DNA of 64,000 bases from Georgenia thermotolerans (GTDB taxonomy: Bacteria; Actinomycetota; Actinomycetes; Actinomycetales; Actinomycetaceae): the NCBI RefSeq assembly GCF_009193185.1, contig NZ_VUKF01000013.1:38962-102961 (forward strand). The letters are read 5' to 3'. The translations under genes were made by a program, and so were the position numbers. Positions within the stretch are counted from its first letter, which is position 1. Each line of letters begins with the position of its first letter. The notes under the pieces were generated by a model. That model saw only the letters and a list, made by a program, of their open reading frames with translations, was not told where the DNA came from and did no database searches. Of the stretch, positions 9,873-18,333 are shown piece by piece.

Positions 9873-10182
9873 CTCCACTCAGCGCGAGGCTTCCCCCGAG
9901 CGAGTCAGACGTTGAACTGTTCGAACTCACCCGGACCTGCAGAATCGTCGTGAGCCCGGAGGCTGCGGGGAACCACCATTGGGAATGAGGACGCCTGCGC
10001 GCTCCCCCGCCGAGTTGAAGGTGGCGAGACCCTGACGGTCACGTCTTGATCTCGGGTGGGCAAGCACCCACCATCCGGAATCTCTACAGAGCACGGGTCG
10101 TCCGCAGCCACGGACCCTCTTCAGTTGGGTCCGCAAAGTGGCGCAAGGGCAGCCCGGTAAGCGTGTCGTCGACGAGAGCGAC

Positions 10183-10749
10183 CTAGTTGCGCCACATCGG
10201 CGCGCCCGCCGTCGGAACGTCGATGTCGCGGCCGGATGCCAGATCTGCGCACTCGACACGCACAAGGTCTGGCAGAGCAGCGAGGTAGCGGCCGGCACCG
10301 GCCGCGTCGTCGAGGACCGCCAGCAGCGCGGCGACGTGATGCCGAGGCAGAGACACCGGGTGTCCCGGCCGCCCCTCGAAGACGGCTCTGGCCGGTAGGG
10401 TGGCGTCCTGCGCCAAGACACGGGCCACTACGCGTGCGTCGACATCTGGGCAGTCGACGACGTGGACGAGGACGCGATCAACCTCCGGCTCCACAGCCTC
10501 GAGGCCGGCGCGCAGGGAGGCACCCATGCCACGGTGCCAACGCGGACAGAAGACTTCGCCGACGTCGAACGGCAGATCAATACGGGCGGCCCCAGTTACG
10601 ACGCGGACGTTCGTCACCCCGGCGCCGTCGAACGCTCCGAGCGCGGCATCGAGGAAGCCCGGGACGAGGATCTTCGGACAGCCGTACCGCGTGCCGGCGC
10701 CAGCCGCGAGCACGATTCCCGCCGTGCCAACCAGGTCTCCGCCGCTCAC
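10183..10749 (-). CDS. MobA-like NTP transferase (molybdenum-cofactor nucleotidyltransferase family)
   Basis: 188 residues with the nucleotidyltransferase signature near the N-terminus: GIVLAAGAGTRYGCPKIL (LAAGxGTR…PK), then the metal-binding VHVVDCPDVDA and a GRPGHPVSLPRHH segment typical of the MocA/CoxI-associated branch. Such enzymes attach CMP or GMP to molybdopterin to form the dinucleotide cofactor of molybdenum hydroxylases. The gene ends the operon that encodes such an enzyme, which supports the call. Which nucleotide is used cannot be read from the sequence. The GTG start at 10749 overlaps the stop of a small upstream frame. Confidence 0.88.
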   Translation of the reverse strand: MSGGDLVGTAGIVLAAGAGTRYGCPKILVPGFLDAALGAFDGAGVTNVRVVTGAARIDLPFDVGEVFCPRWHRGMGASLRAGLEAVEPEVDRVLVHVVDCPDVDARVVARVLAQDATLPARAVFEGRPGHPVSLPRHHVAALLAVLDDAAGAGRYLAALPDLVRVECADLASGRDIDVPTAGAPMWRN

Positions 10750-10889
10750 GAGAGCGGCTCCCCGGTGCAGGCCCGATCTGGGGTGTGCTGGTGGGACGGC
10801 GGGCTCCAGCTGAGCGCGGGCTTGCGCATCATCGTGTACTGCTGTCCGATCTCATCGGAGCAGCACTCAGCGTGGTCCACCTGATCCAA
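10746..10889 (-). CDS. Possible small protein (44-47 aa) between xdhC and the mobA-like gene
   Basis: A short frame (…DHAECCSDEIGQQYTMMRKP…) occupies most of the 178-bp gap after xdhC. It ends with TGA overlapping the GTG of the next gene by 4 bp, the coupling used elsewhere in this operon. GGAGGG lies 12 nt before a GTG (codon 4) and closer to a TTG (codon 1). It contains an adjacent Cys-Cys pair. I recognise no family and it may be fortuitous. Confidence 0.3.
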   Translation of the reverse strand: MDQVDHAECCSDEIGQQYTMMRKPALSWSPPSHQHTPDRACTGEPLS

Positions 10890-10927
10890 AGTCCCTCCCC
10901 TGTCCGCGCGACCGCCCAGACGTCGCA

Positions 10928-12022
10928 TCAGGCGTGAATGGGCGTCGACAGCTCCGTCAGCCGCTTTCCGGTGCCGCCCCACTGCAAGGCGATGATCTCC
11001 GCCGCGATGGACACCGCTGTCTCCTCCGGCGTCCGGCCCCGCAGGTCTAGGCCGATCGGGGACGCGAGCCGGGCGAGCGCTGCCTCCCCCACCCCGGCCT
11101 CCCGAAGCTTCTCGAGTCGGTCCAGGTGGGTGCGCCTGCTCCCCATCGCCCCGATGTAGCCCGCCTTCGTCCCCAGGGCCTGCACCAGCAGCGGGACGTC
11201 GAACTTCGGGTCGTGGGTCAGGACGCACAGGACGGTTCGCTCGTCGACCGTCCGGCGCGCGAGGTACTGGTGCGGCCACTCGACGACGATCTCGTCGGCG
11301 TCGGGAAACCTCCGCCGCGTCGCGAACACCGGGCGGGCGTCGCAGACGGTGACGTGATAGCCGAGGAACTTGCCGATGCGTACCACGGCGGCAGCGAAGT
11401 CGATGGCGCCGAAGACGATCATCTCCGGTGATGGGGCGAAGGACTCGACGAAGACGCTGACGTCGTCCATCCTGTGCTCACCGTTCATGCCGAGATGGAT
11501 GACGCCGTTGCGGCCCTGGGCGAGCATTCCGCGTCCCATCTCCGCGATGCTGTGGTCGAGGGCCGCTGCTCCCGCGGACCCCGTCGCGGCGTCCTCGGTG
11601 AGAACGATGTGCGCACCGACGGCGCCGGGGGCGCCGATGACGGTGGCGACGGCCATCGCACTCCGGCGGCTCACGGCGTCGGCCACGTCGAGGAGATCGG
11701 GAAACCGGTCCACGGTGACCAGCTCGACGAAGACCTCGAGCGTGCCGCCGCACATCAGCCCGACGGCGAAGGCGTCACCGTCGGACACCCCGTACGTCTC
11801 CCGGGCCGGGACGCCGGTGGCGATGACCTCCTGGGCGAGCTCGAAGACGGCGCCCTCGACGCATCCTCCGGAGACGCTCCCGACGACCTCGCCGGATTCG
11901 GACACGGCCATGGCCGCGCCCGCGGACCTTGGCGAGGAGTGCCAGGTCTGCACCACCGTCGCCAGCGCGAACCGTGTGCCCGCGCGGTACCAAGCAGTCA
12001 CCTCGTCAAGGATGTCTCTCAC
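10928..12022 (-). CDS. xdhC: XdhC/CoxI-family molybdenum-hydroxylase maturation factor
   Basis: 364 residues. XdhC proteins bind molybdenum cofactor and mediate its sulfuration and insertion into xanthine-dehydrogenase-family enzymes. The N-terminal XdhC_CoxI domain is seen in ALATVVQTWHSSPRSAGAAM and GSVSGGCVEGAVFELAQEV. A Rossmann-like C-terminal domain contains MIVFGAIDFAAAVVRIGKFLGY and GYIGAMGSRRTHLDRLEKLR. The GTG at 12022 overlaps the upstream VWA gene by 4 bp; a longer frame to 12193 is only read-through of that gene in another phase. It belongs to the CoxD/CoxE-XdhC maturation block of this operon. Confidence 0.92.
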   Translation of the reverse strand: MRDILDEVTAWYRAGTRFALATVVQTWHSSPRSAGAAMAVSESGEVVGSVSGGCVEGAVFELAQEVIATGVPARETYGVSDGDAFAVGLMCGGTLEVFVELVTVDRFPDLLDVADAVSRRSAMAVATVIGAPGAVGAHIVLTEDAATGSAGAAALDHSIAEMGRGMLAQGRNGVIHLGMNGEHRMDDVSVFVESFAPSPEMIVFGAIDFAAAVVRIGKFLGYHVTVCDARPVFATRRRFPDADEIVVEWPHQYLARRTVDERTVLCVLTHDPKFDVPLLVQALGTKAGYIGAMGSRRTHLDRLEKLREAGVGEAALARLASPIGLDLRGRTPEETAVSIAAEIIALQWGGTGKRLTELSTPIHA

Positions 12023-13221
12023 GGACGGCCGCCTTTCTTGCTGCTCGAGCCGCGACCGGCCAGCACCTGGGTCAGCCCCTCGAGGCTGGCGATGTTGTGG
12101 CCGGCGCGGAAGTCGTCGATGTAGGGAAGTGCCGCGGCCATGCCGCGTGCCAGCGGCCGGTAGCGCGGGTCCGCCTTGAGCGGGTTGAGCCACACCAGCC
12201 GGTGGGATAGGCGCTGGAAGCGAGCCATCGCCGCGGCGAGCTCGACGGGGTCGTCGTGGTCGAGCCCGTCGGAGCAGATCACGACGACGGCGCCGCGCAG
12301 GGCGTTCTGACCGTGACGGCGGCGGAGCAGCGCGGAGAACGAGCTGGCCAGGCGGGTGCCGCCGTCCCAGTCGCTGACGGCCTGGCCCGCGCGCTCCAGC
12401 GCCCGGTCCGCGGAGGAGGACCGGAGCGCGTCGGTGACCCGGTGCAGGCGCACCCCCACCGTGAAGACCTCCACCCGCTCGCCCACGCGCATCAGCGCGT
12501 GGGCGAACCGCAAGATCGCCTGCCCGTAGGCCGCCATCGACCCGGAGACGTCAACCAGGAAGGTGACGGGCCGCTGCCGGATGCGCCGACGGCGTCGCCC
12601 CAGCCGCGTCGGTTCGCCGTCCGTGGACAGCAGCAGCCGCAGTGTCCCGCGCATGTCGAGGAAGGGGCCGGTCCGTGCCGTGGTCCGCCGCCGGCTCGGC
12701 CGGCGGTCGAGACGCAGCCGCATCTCCCGGATCATCCTCGCGGCCTCGCGGCGTTCCTCCGCGGTCATCGCCGCGAACGACTTCGCGCGCAGGCGTTCGG
12801 CCGCGCTGGCGATAACGCGGGCCTCCTCGGGGAGCTCGAGCACCTCCTCGCCGACCGCCAGCGTCCTGGGGGGCCGGCCACTCTGGTCCGCCTCCTCGGC
12901 GAAGACGGCCAGGGGTGGGCGGGCGGCCGGTGGCAAGTCCTCCCCCGCCCCCACGCCAGAGAAGCATTCGGCGAACGCCAGCGCGTACGGCGCGTAGGCG
13001 GCGGGATCTGAGGCGAGGACGGCCCGGCCGGCCCAGAACAGCTCGGCGAGGGAGAAGTCACCCAGCTCGTGGACGGCCGCGTAGAAGGTCAAGCTCTGCG
13101 CCGTACCCACCTCGACGCCATACCGGCGCAGCGCCGCGGAGAGGTCCGCGCACATCTGAGCCGTGCCCGCTCGTGTCGCATCCCCCTCGTGTCGGCCGTT
13201 CTCCGCGACCAGCCCGACCAT
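12019..13221 (-). CDS. VWA-domain protein, CoxE-like
   Basis: 400 residues. A C-terminal von Willebrand A domain carries an intact MIDAS motif (VTFLVDVSGSMAAYGQ, about residue 220) and the later GGTRLASSF threonine and CSDGLD aspartate positions. The N-terminal half is helical and charged. CoxE-like VWA proteins pair with a MoxR-type AAA+ ATPase (the next gene upstream) to form a chaperone that helps mature the Mo/Cu or Mo site of the hydroxylase; this role is established for the carbon monoxide dehydrogenase operon and inferred here. Its ATG follows the upstream stop directly (TAG-ATG). Confidence 0.9.
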   Translation of the reverse strand: MVGLVAENGRHEGDATRAGTAQMCADLSAALRRYGVEVGTAQSLTFYAAVHELGDFSLAELFWAGRAVLASDPAAYAPYALAFAECFSGVGAGEDLPPAARPPLAVFAEEADQSGRPPRTLAVGEEVLELPEEARVIASAAERLRAKSFAAMTAEERREAARMIREMRLRLDRRPSRRRTTARTGPFLDMRGTLRLLLSTDGEPTRLGRRRRRIRQRPVTFLVDVSGSMAAYGQAILRFAHALMRVGERVEVFTVGVRLHRVTDALRSSSADRALERAGQAVSDWDGGTRLASSFSALLRRRHGQNALRGAVVVICSDGLDHDDPVELAAAMARFQRLSHRLVWLNPLKADPRYRPLARGMAAALPYIDDFRAGHNIASLEGLTQVLAGRGSSSKKGGRP

Positions 13222-14106
13222 CTACGTCTCCGCGGGGAGGACGCTCTCGAGGTTGTCGAGCACCGTCTGCTGGTCGTCGACGTCCTTGACGAGCGCCGCC
13301 AAGGTCGAGCGCGCCGTCTCGCGGTCCAGCGACATGACGTCCAGCATGTGCAGCGCGCTCGCCCAGTCCAGCGCCTCGCCGACACCCGGACGGTGAGCAA
13401 GGTCGAGGCCACGGATCCGCGCGACGGCGTCGCTGACCTCGACCGCGAGCGGCTCTGGCACCTCCGGCGCCCGGAGCCTGAGGATCTCCAGCTCGCGTTC
13501 GGGGTCCGGGTGGGCCACCCAGCTGTACAGGCAACGCCGGCGGACCGCGTTGTGCAGCTCGCGGGTGCGGTTGGACGTGAGGATGACGAGCGGGGGCTCC
13601 GCTGCCCGGACCTGCCCTACCTCCGGGATCGTGACCGCGAAGTCAGAGAGCAGCTCGAGCAGGAACGCCTCGAACTCATCGTCGGCCCGGTCGAGCTCGT
13701 CGATGAGCAGGACGGCGCCCGCTCCTTGCTCCAGCGCCCGGAGCAAGGGTCGGGCAACCAAGAACTCCCGCGTGAAGACGTCGCGGTGCCCCTGACCTTC
13801 CCGCACCGCCAAGAGCTGCCGGGGGTAGTGCCAGTCGTAGAGCGCTTGGCTGGCGTCGATGCCCTCGTAGCACTGCAGACGGACGAGCTCCCGGCCGAGG
13901 AGCCGGGAGAACGCGTGGGCGATCTCGGTCTTGCCCACCCCGTTCTCCCCCTCGAGGAGAAGGGGTCGGCCCAGCCGGAGCGCCAGGAAGGCCGCCATCG
14001 CGAGGTCGTCGCCGGCGAGATACCCGACGCCGCGCAGGCTCGCCTGCAGCTCTGCCGCGGTGGCGGGAACGCCCGCGCGTGCGGCCGGGCCGAGAGCTTC
14101 TGTCAT
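13222..14106 (-). CDS. MoxR-family AAA+ ATPase, CoxD-like
   Basis: 294 residues with Walker A (LLLEGENGVGKTEIA, near residue 50), Walker B (AVLLIDELDRAD) and sensor 1 (LVILTSNRTRELHNAVRRR). This is the pattern of MoxR ATPases of the CoxD branch, which act with the VWA protein encoded immediately downstream to assemble the molybdenum centre. It lies 12 nt downstream of the large-subunit gene in the same operon. Nothing essential appears missing. Confidence 0.92.
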   Translation of the reverse strand: MTEALGPAARAGVPATAAELQASLRGVGYLAGDDLAMAAFLALRLGRPLLLEGENGVGKTEIAHAFSRLLGRELVRLQCYEGIDASQALYDWHYPRQLLAVREGQGHRDVFTREFLVARPLLRALEQGAGAVLLIDELDRADDEFEAFLLELLSDFAVTIPEVGQVRAAEPPLVILTSNRTRELHNAVRRRCLYSWVAHPDPERELEILRLRAPEVPEPLAVEVSDAVARIRGLDLAHRPGVGEALDWASALHMLDVMSLDRETARSTLAALVKDVDDQQTVLDNLESVLPAET

Positions 14107-14118
14107 TGCCTCAATCCC

Positions 14119-16593
14119 CTACTGCTGGGCCCTCGACTCGACCACGGTCGAGACGATCGCCGACGGTTTGATCGGCAGCTCGCGCACCCGCATGCCGAAC
14201 TCTGCCAGCGCATCGTCGATGGCCGCCGACAGCACCCCGGGTGTCGCCATCCGGCCGCCCTCACCGCCGCCCTTGATACCGAACTCGGTGTAGGGCGAGG
14301 GCGTCTCGACGTGGCCGAGCTTGATGGGCGGCACCTCGTGCGCCGTCGGGACGAGGTAGTCGCGGAAGGAGGTGGCTTGGAATTGCCCGTTCTCGTCGTA
14401 CGGGAGCTCCTCGAGCAGGGCGGTGCCGATGCCCTGGGCGGTGCCGCCGGTGACGTGCCCACCCAACGTGATCGGGTTGACGATCGTGCCGGCGTCGTGG
14501 ACGGCGGCGTAGTCAAGGATCTTGATGATCCCGGTGTCTGGGTCGACCTCGACGACGGCGATGTGGCAGTTGTGCCCCATGATCGGGTAGAAGATGCCCA
14601 GGTCACTGCGGTCCGGCGCCGGCATCGTCGTGATCGGGTGGTCGTAGGTGTACTGCTCCTCCAGGCCGCTCGTCACGCCCGGCGGGAGGTTGAGCGCGAA
14701 GAAGTACGCGGTGGCGGCCACCTCGGCGAGCGCCTGCCCCACCTCGGGTGCGCCCTTGACCTGCACGCGTCCGTCGGTGATCTCCATGTCCTCCGGCGGC
14801 ACCTCGAGGGTGTGCGCGGCGATCTCGATCACCTTCTTCTGCAGCTTCCTCGACGCGCCGCGGATGGCTCCGGTGACCATGACGGTGAAGCGGCTGCCGC
14901 CGGGCCCGGTGCCGGGCAGGGCGTGGGCGGAGTCGGCGTAGCGGATGTTGACCTTGGCCGGGTCGACGCCGAACTCCTCCGCGACGACCATGGCCGCGAC
15001 GGTCTCCGGGCTGTTGCCCCACATGGCTTGCGAGTGCAGCACTACCTGGAACTCGCCGGTGGGATCGATCGATACGGTCGCGCTCTCCGGGCTGGAGGTC
15101 ACCGGGAAGCCGGGTTCGTCGAACCAGTACCAGAACTCGGTGGAGCTGAACACGCTGCGCTCCTGGGTGGAAACCAGGCCGATGCCGATGTAGCGGCCCT
15201 CCTCCTCGCGCAGCCGCTCCTTCTCCTGACGCCAGTGGTCCAGGTCGACGAGCGACAGCGCCTCGTCGAGCACGGCGTCGTAGTTGCCGGAGTCGTAGAG
15301 GTTGCCGCCAGGGATCTTATGAGGGAACTGCTCGGGCTGGATGAAGTTCTTTCGGCGGATCTCCTCGGGCTTCAGGCCGGTCTCCTTGGCGGCGAGGTCG
15401 ACGAGCCGCTCGAGGACCCAGTTCTGTACCTCCGACCCGAAACCGCGGTAGGCGCCCTGCTGGCACTTGTTCGTCACGACCGCGCGCAGGTGGTAGCGCA
15501 GGTTCCCGATCCGGTACGGCCCGACGGACTGCGAGAGCGCGTTGCCGTGGGTCCCAACGCCGAACTGCAGGTACGCGCCGTAGTCGTCGATGACGTCGAT
15601 GTCGAGCGCCACGAACGTGCCGTCGGCCTTCAGCGCCAGGCTGGCGTCGTAGTACCTGTCCGAGGCGTGGTGGTCGGAGTTCATCGTGTGGTCGAGGCGG
15701 TCCTCGATGTACGCCACCGGCTGGTTCACCTGCAGGGCGAGGAACCCGGCCAGCGTCGGCACCTTGTGCGCCGTGAACTTGGAGCCGAAGCTGCCGCCCG
15801 CCGGCACCGGGTGCAGGGTGATGCGGTTGCTCGGCAGCTTCAGGGCCGTGGCGATGAGCCAGGAGAAATAGGTGAAGTTGATGGAGTTGCAGTAGATCTC
15901 CAGCACCCCATTGAGGCCAGGACGCGCGATGGCGCCCGTGGTCTCCATGGGGGTGCCGGCCGAGCGGCCCCAGTGCAGCCGATCGGAGACGACGATGTCC
16001 GCTTCCGCGAACTCCTTGTCCACCTCGCCGAAGGTGAAGGTCCGCTCGTAGGCGAGGTTGGAGCCGTGCTCCTCGTGCAGCAGCGGTGAGTCCGGCTCGA
16101 GGGCGGCCATCGGGTCGACCACCGGAGGCAGCTCCTCAATCTCCACCTTGAGCGCGTCGACGCCGTCCTCGGCTATGTAGCGGCTGTCGGCGATCACGGC
16201 GACCACCGCCTCGCCGTAGTAGCGGACCTTGTCGACGGCGAGCGGGTACTGCGGGATCGTGGTGGGACCGAAGTTCATGCAGGGGTTCATCTGCGCCTTG
16301 CAGTCCTCGCCCGTGACAACGGCGACGACGCCGGGGATGTTCAGCGCCTCGGTGGCGTCGATGGAGACGATCCGACCGTGGGCGACGGGACTGCGGTACA
16401 CGGCCGCGTGCTTGAGCCCGGGGAGGCGCAGGTCGGAGATGAATCCGCCGCGCCCGACGAGCAGGCGCGGATCCTCGACCCGCTTCATGCTGCGCCCGAT
16501 GTACTTGTGCTTGCTGCCGGGCGGGGCGGGCACGCTCTCGGTGCCGCTGCGGTACTCCCGGCTCGTGCTGGTCACCTGGGTCGTCTCGGTCAT
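14119..16593 (-). CDS. Xanthine-dehydrogenase-family hydroxylase, molybdopterin-binding large subunit
   Basis: 824 residues, full length for a separate Mo subunit. The cofactor-binding motif GGSFGSKF is near residue 267, the active-site loop reads QQGAYRGFGSEVQN near 390, and the C-terminal catalytic-glutamate region reads GIKGGGEGGRMATPGV. True carbon monoxide dehydrogenase (form I) has VAYRCSFR in that loop; here AYRGFG is closer to xanthine-dehydrogenase-type enzymes. I therefore read it as a hydroxylase of an N-heterocycle, purine-like compound or aldehyde, not a CO oxidiser. It would use water as oxygen source and pass electrons to the 2Fe-2S and FAD subunits encoded just upstream. The start is 3 nt after the small-subunit stop. 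Confidence 0.93.
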   Translation of the reverse strand: MTETTQVTSTSREYRSGTESVPAPPGSKHKYIGRSMKRVEDPRLLVGRGGFISDLRLPGLKHAAVYRSPVAHGRIVSIDATEALNIPGVVAVVTGEDCKAQMNPCMNFGPTTIPQYPLAVDKVRYYGEAVVAVIADSRYIAEDGVDALKVEIEELPPVVDPMAALEPDSPLLHEEHGSNLAYERTFTFGEVDKEFAEADIVVSDRLHWGRSAGTPMETTGAIARPGLNGVLEIYCNSINFTYFSWLIATALKLPSNRITLHPVPAGGSFGSKFTAHKVPTLAGFLALQVNQPVAYIEDRLDHTMNSDHHASDRYYDASLALKADGTFVALDIDVIDDYGAYLQFGVGTHGNALSQSVGPYRIGNLRYHLRAVVTNKCQQGAYRGFGSEVQNWVLERLVDLAAKETGLKPEEIRRKNFIQPEQFPHKIPGGNLYDSGNYDAVLDEALSLVDLDHWRQEKERLREEEGRYIGIGLVSTQERSVFSSTEFWYWFDEPGFPVTSSPESATVSIDPTGEFQVVLHSQAMWGNSPETVAAMVVAEEFGVDPAKVNIRYADSAHALPGTGPGGSRFTVMVTGAIRGASRKLQKKVIEIAAHTLEVPPEDMEITDGRVQVKGAPEVGQALAEVAATAYFFALNLPPGVTSGLEEQYTYDHPITTMPAPDRSDLGIFYPIMGHNCHIAVVEVDPDTGIIKILDYAAVHDAGTIVNPITLGGHVTGGTAQGIGTALLEELPYDENGQFQATSFRDYLVPTAHEVPPIKLGHVETPSPYTEFGIKGGGEGGRMATPGVLSAAIDDALAEFGMRVRELPIKPSAIVSTVVESRAQQ

Positions 16594-16596
16594 GTC

Positions 16597-17172
16597 TCAG
16601 GCCTTCCCATCCTGGTCGGGACGCGGGCCGCCCGTGCCCACTCCGGCCGCCATCGGCGCCGGTCCGTCGGCGGCGAGCTTTCGGGCAGCGCACTGCACGG
16701 CGTTGACGATGTTCTGGTACCCGGTGCAGCGGCACAGGATGCCGGAGATGCCGTCGCGCACCTCCGCGTCGGTGCGGTCGCGCCGCTCGGTGAGCATCTC
16801 CTTGGCCCGCAGGACCATCGCCGGCGTGCAGAACCCGCACTGGAGGCCGTGCTCCTCGTGGAATGCCTCCTGGATGGGGTGCAGGTCCTGCGGGTTGGCG
16901 GACAGGCTCTCGACGGTCTCGATCTCGTGACCCTCGGCCTGGACGGCGAGCATGAGGCAGGACCGGACGGACTGCCCGTCCAGCAGGACGTTGCAGGAGC
17001 CGCACGCGCCCTGCTCACAGCCCAGGTGCACGCTGACCAGGTCGAGGTCGTCACGGAGCCAGTCGGCGAGCGTGGTGCGGGTGTCGACGTCGCGGGTGAC
17101 GTCGCGGCCGTTGACTGTGGCGGTGATCTGGCGGCGGTAGGCCCTGTCGGGGGCGGTGGACTGCGTCGTCAT
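16597..17172 (-). CDS. 2Fe-2S small subunit of molybdenum hydroxylase
   Basis: 191 residues. The plant-type ferredoxin domain binds the first cluster with GCEQGACGSCNVLLDGQSVRSC (C-x4-C-x2-C…C). A helical second domain binds the other with GLQCGFCTPAMVLRAKE and GILCRCTGYQNIV. All eight ligand cysteines are present. It shuttles electrons from the Mo centre to FAD. The ATG overlaps the FAD-subunit stop by 4 bp. A Pro/Gly-rich tail of about 30 residues after NAVQCAARKL is longer than in many homologues and probably unstructured. Confidence 0.95.
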   Translation of the reverse strand: MTTQSTAPDRAYRRQITATVNGRDVTRDVDTRTTLADWLRDDLDLVSVHLGCEQGACGSCNVLLDGQSVRSCLMLAVQAEGHEIETVESLSANPQDLHPIQEAFHEEHGLQCGFCTPAMVLRAKEMLTERRDRTDAEVRDGISGILCRCTGYQNIVNAVQCAARKLAADGPAPMAAGVGTGGPRPDQDGKA

Positions 17173-18047
17173 GACTGGTCTCCTCTCGTGCCGCGGGTGA
17201 CCGCAGCCCTGATCGAGCGCGCGGTGATGACCGCGGCGACGTGCTTCCGGTACGCCCGTGTGGCGTGGATGTCGTCGCCGTTGCTCACCTGCTCAGCGAC
17301 CGTCTGCGCCGCCTCGGTGATGAGCTCGTCCGTGGGCACCTGACCGAGCAGGGCCTGCTCGACGGCCGTGGCGCGCAGCGGGCGGTCGGCGATATTCGCC
17401 ACGCCGACGGCGGCCGAGACGACCCGGCCGTCGTCGTCGAGCGCGATCTGCGCGGCGGCCGCAGCGAGCGGCCGGTCGCCCACGCGGCGGGAGACCTCGA
17501 CGAATCCGTGCCGGCCGGGCGGCTCGGCGGGGATCCGCACGGCGACGAGCAGCTCGTCGGGGCCGATGGCGTTGGCCATCGCGCCGACGAAGAAGTCGCT
17601 CGCCTTCACGATGCGGGTGCCTGTAGGGCCTGCCACGACCATCTCGGCGTCGAGCGTGACGGAGGCACAGGGCAGCTCGGTGGCGGGGTCGGCGAAGGAG
17701 AGGCTCCCGCCCACGGTGCCGCGGTGGCGGATCTCGGGGTGCCCGATGTAGGTCACCATCTCCGCCACCAGGGGAAGCTGCTCCCTGACCTCGGCGTCGA
17801 CCTCGACGGCGTGCTGGCGCACGCCCGCACCGATCTCCATGTGACCGTCGTTCCGTCCGACCCTCTGCAGCTCGGCGATTCGGTTGATGTCGATGAGCAC
17901 CCTGGGCCGGGTGATGCGCATGCTGATGAGCGGCATGAGACTGAGCCCGCCGGCGAGGATCAGGGCGTCGGAGCCGTGCTCACGCTTGAGCGCGGCCGCC
18001 TCGTCGAGCGTCTCGGGATCGTAGTAGGCGAAGGCCGACGGCTTCAT
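17169..18047 (-). CDS. FAD-binding medium subunit of molybdenum hydroxylase (CoxM-like)
   Basis: 292 residues from the ATG at 18047, which has AAAGGAG upstream. FAD/pyrophosphate-binding segments are visible: LILAGGLSLMPLISMR near residue 31 and YIGHPEIRHRGTVGGSLSFADPATELP near 100, then the CO_deh_flav_C domain. It accepts electrons from the 2Fe-2S subunit. It is the first large gene of the operon and is translationally coupled to a 29-codon upstream frame whose first residues resemble its own. A longer frame to 18236 is not needed. Confidence 0.95.
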   Translation of the reverse strand: MKPSAFAYYDPETLDEAAALKREHGSDALILAGGLSLMPLISMRITRPRVLIDINRIAELQRVGRNDGHMEIGAGVRQHAVEVDAEVREQLPLVAEMVTYIGHPEIRHRGTVGGSLSFADPATELPCASVTLDAEMVVAGPTGTRIVKASDFFVGAMANAIGPDELLVAVRIPAEPPGRHGFVEVSRRVGDRPLAAAAAQIALDDDGRVVSAAVGVANIADRPLRATAVEQALLGQVPTDELITEAAQTVAEQVSNGDDIHATRAYRKHVAAVITARSIRAAVTRGTRGDQS

Positions 18048-18133
18048 CGCGCTCCTTTGCGGCAGGGGCCAGGTTTCCGGGCGTCGGTGGCCTCGACAGC
18101 AGAGCCGCCGTAAGCCAGTGCGGGGGGCTTCAT
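18044..18133 (-). CDS. 29-aa upstream frame coupled to the FAD subunit gene
   Basis: ATG at 18133 with a strong GAAGGAGAG ribosome site; its TGA overlaps the ATG of the FAD subunit (ATGA). The peptide begins MKPPALAYGGSAVEAT, close to the MKPSAFAYYDPETLDEA start of the next gene. It may be a leader peptide controlling translation, or a scar from a partial duplication of the gene start. Its A/G/P/R-rich remainder has no recognisable fold. Confidence 0.5.
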   Translation of the reverse strand: MKPPALAYGGSAVEATDARKPGPCRKGAR

Positions 18134-18253
18134 CGCTCTCCTTCAGACAAACACCCACCGAGAACCTTCTCGGCGCACAACCGATTAGGACGCCACTCTG
18201 CCGGGACGTTGGACCTACACCAATGGATGCCGCCACTGTGTCGGGGGATCAGA

Positions 18254-18269
18254 CTGTGTCACGCCACAC
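18254..18269. promoter_or_regulatory. Palindromic operator candidate, site 1
   Basis: CTGTGTCACGCCACAC: 13 of 14 core positions match the palindrome TGTGGC-N2-GCCACA. It lies between the divergent FAD-subunit operon and pucR-type gene, about 120 bp upstream of the 29-codon leader. Related sites are at 18318-18333 and 24221-24234. Confidence 0.6.
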
Positions 18270-18317
18270 CCCGCGGTCGACGCCGCCTGGCTAGTGTCAC
18301 TGTGTTGAGGGCGCTCC

Positions 18318-18333
18318 GTGGGGCGTGGCACAG
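18318..18333. promoter_or_regulatory. Palindromic operator candidate, site 2
   Basis: GTGGGGCGTGGCACAG (reverse complement CTGTGCCACGCCCCAC) matches site 1 at 14 of 16 positions. It overlaps the possible starts of the PucR-type gene, a position suited to autorepression. Confidence 0.5.

Noticed and set aside
9823..9877. Short CRISPR array
   Set aside because: Units are 8 bp with 11- and 19-bp spacing, only four copies and no cas genes; integrase arm sites fit better.
13069..16089. 1006-codon plus-strand frame
   Set aside because: Antisense shadow of the MoxR ATPase and Mo-subunit genes in high-G+C DNA; Arg/Gly/Val/Asp-rich with no family signature.
14119..18047. Aerobic carbon monoxide dehydrogenase (CoxMSL)
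   Set aside because: Operon order and CoxD/CoxE-like genes fit, but the large-subunit loop reads AYRGFG rather than the VAYRCSFR of true CO dehydrogenase, and the neighbours are ring-hydroxylating enzymes.
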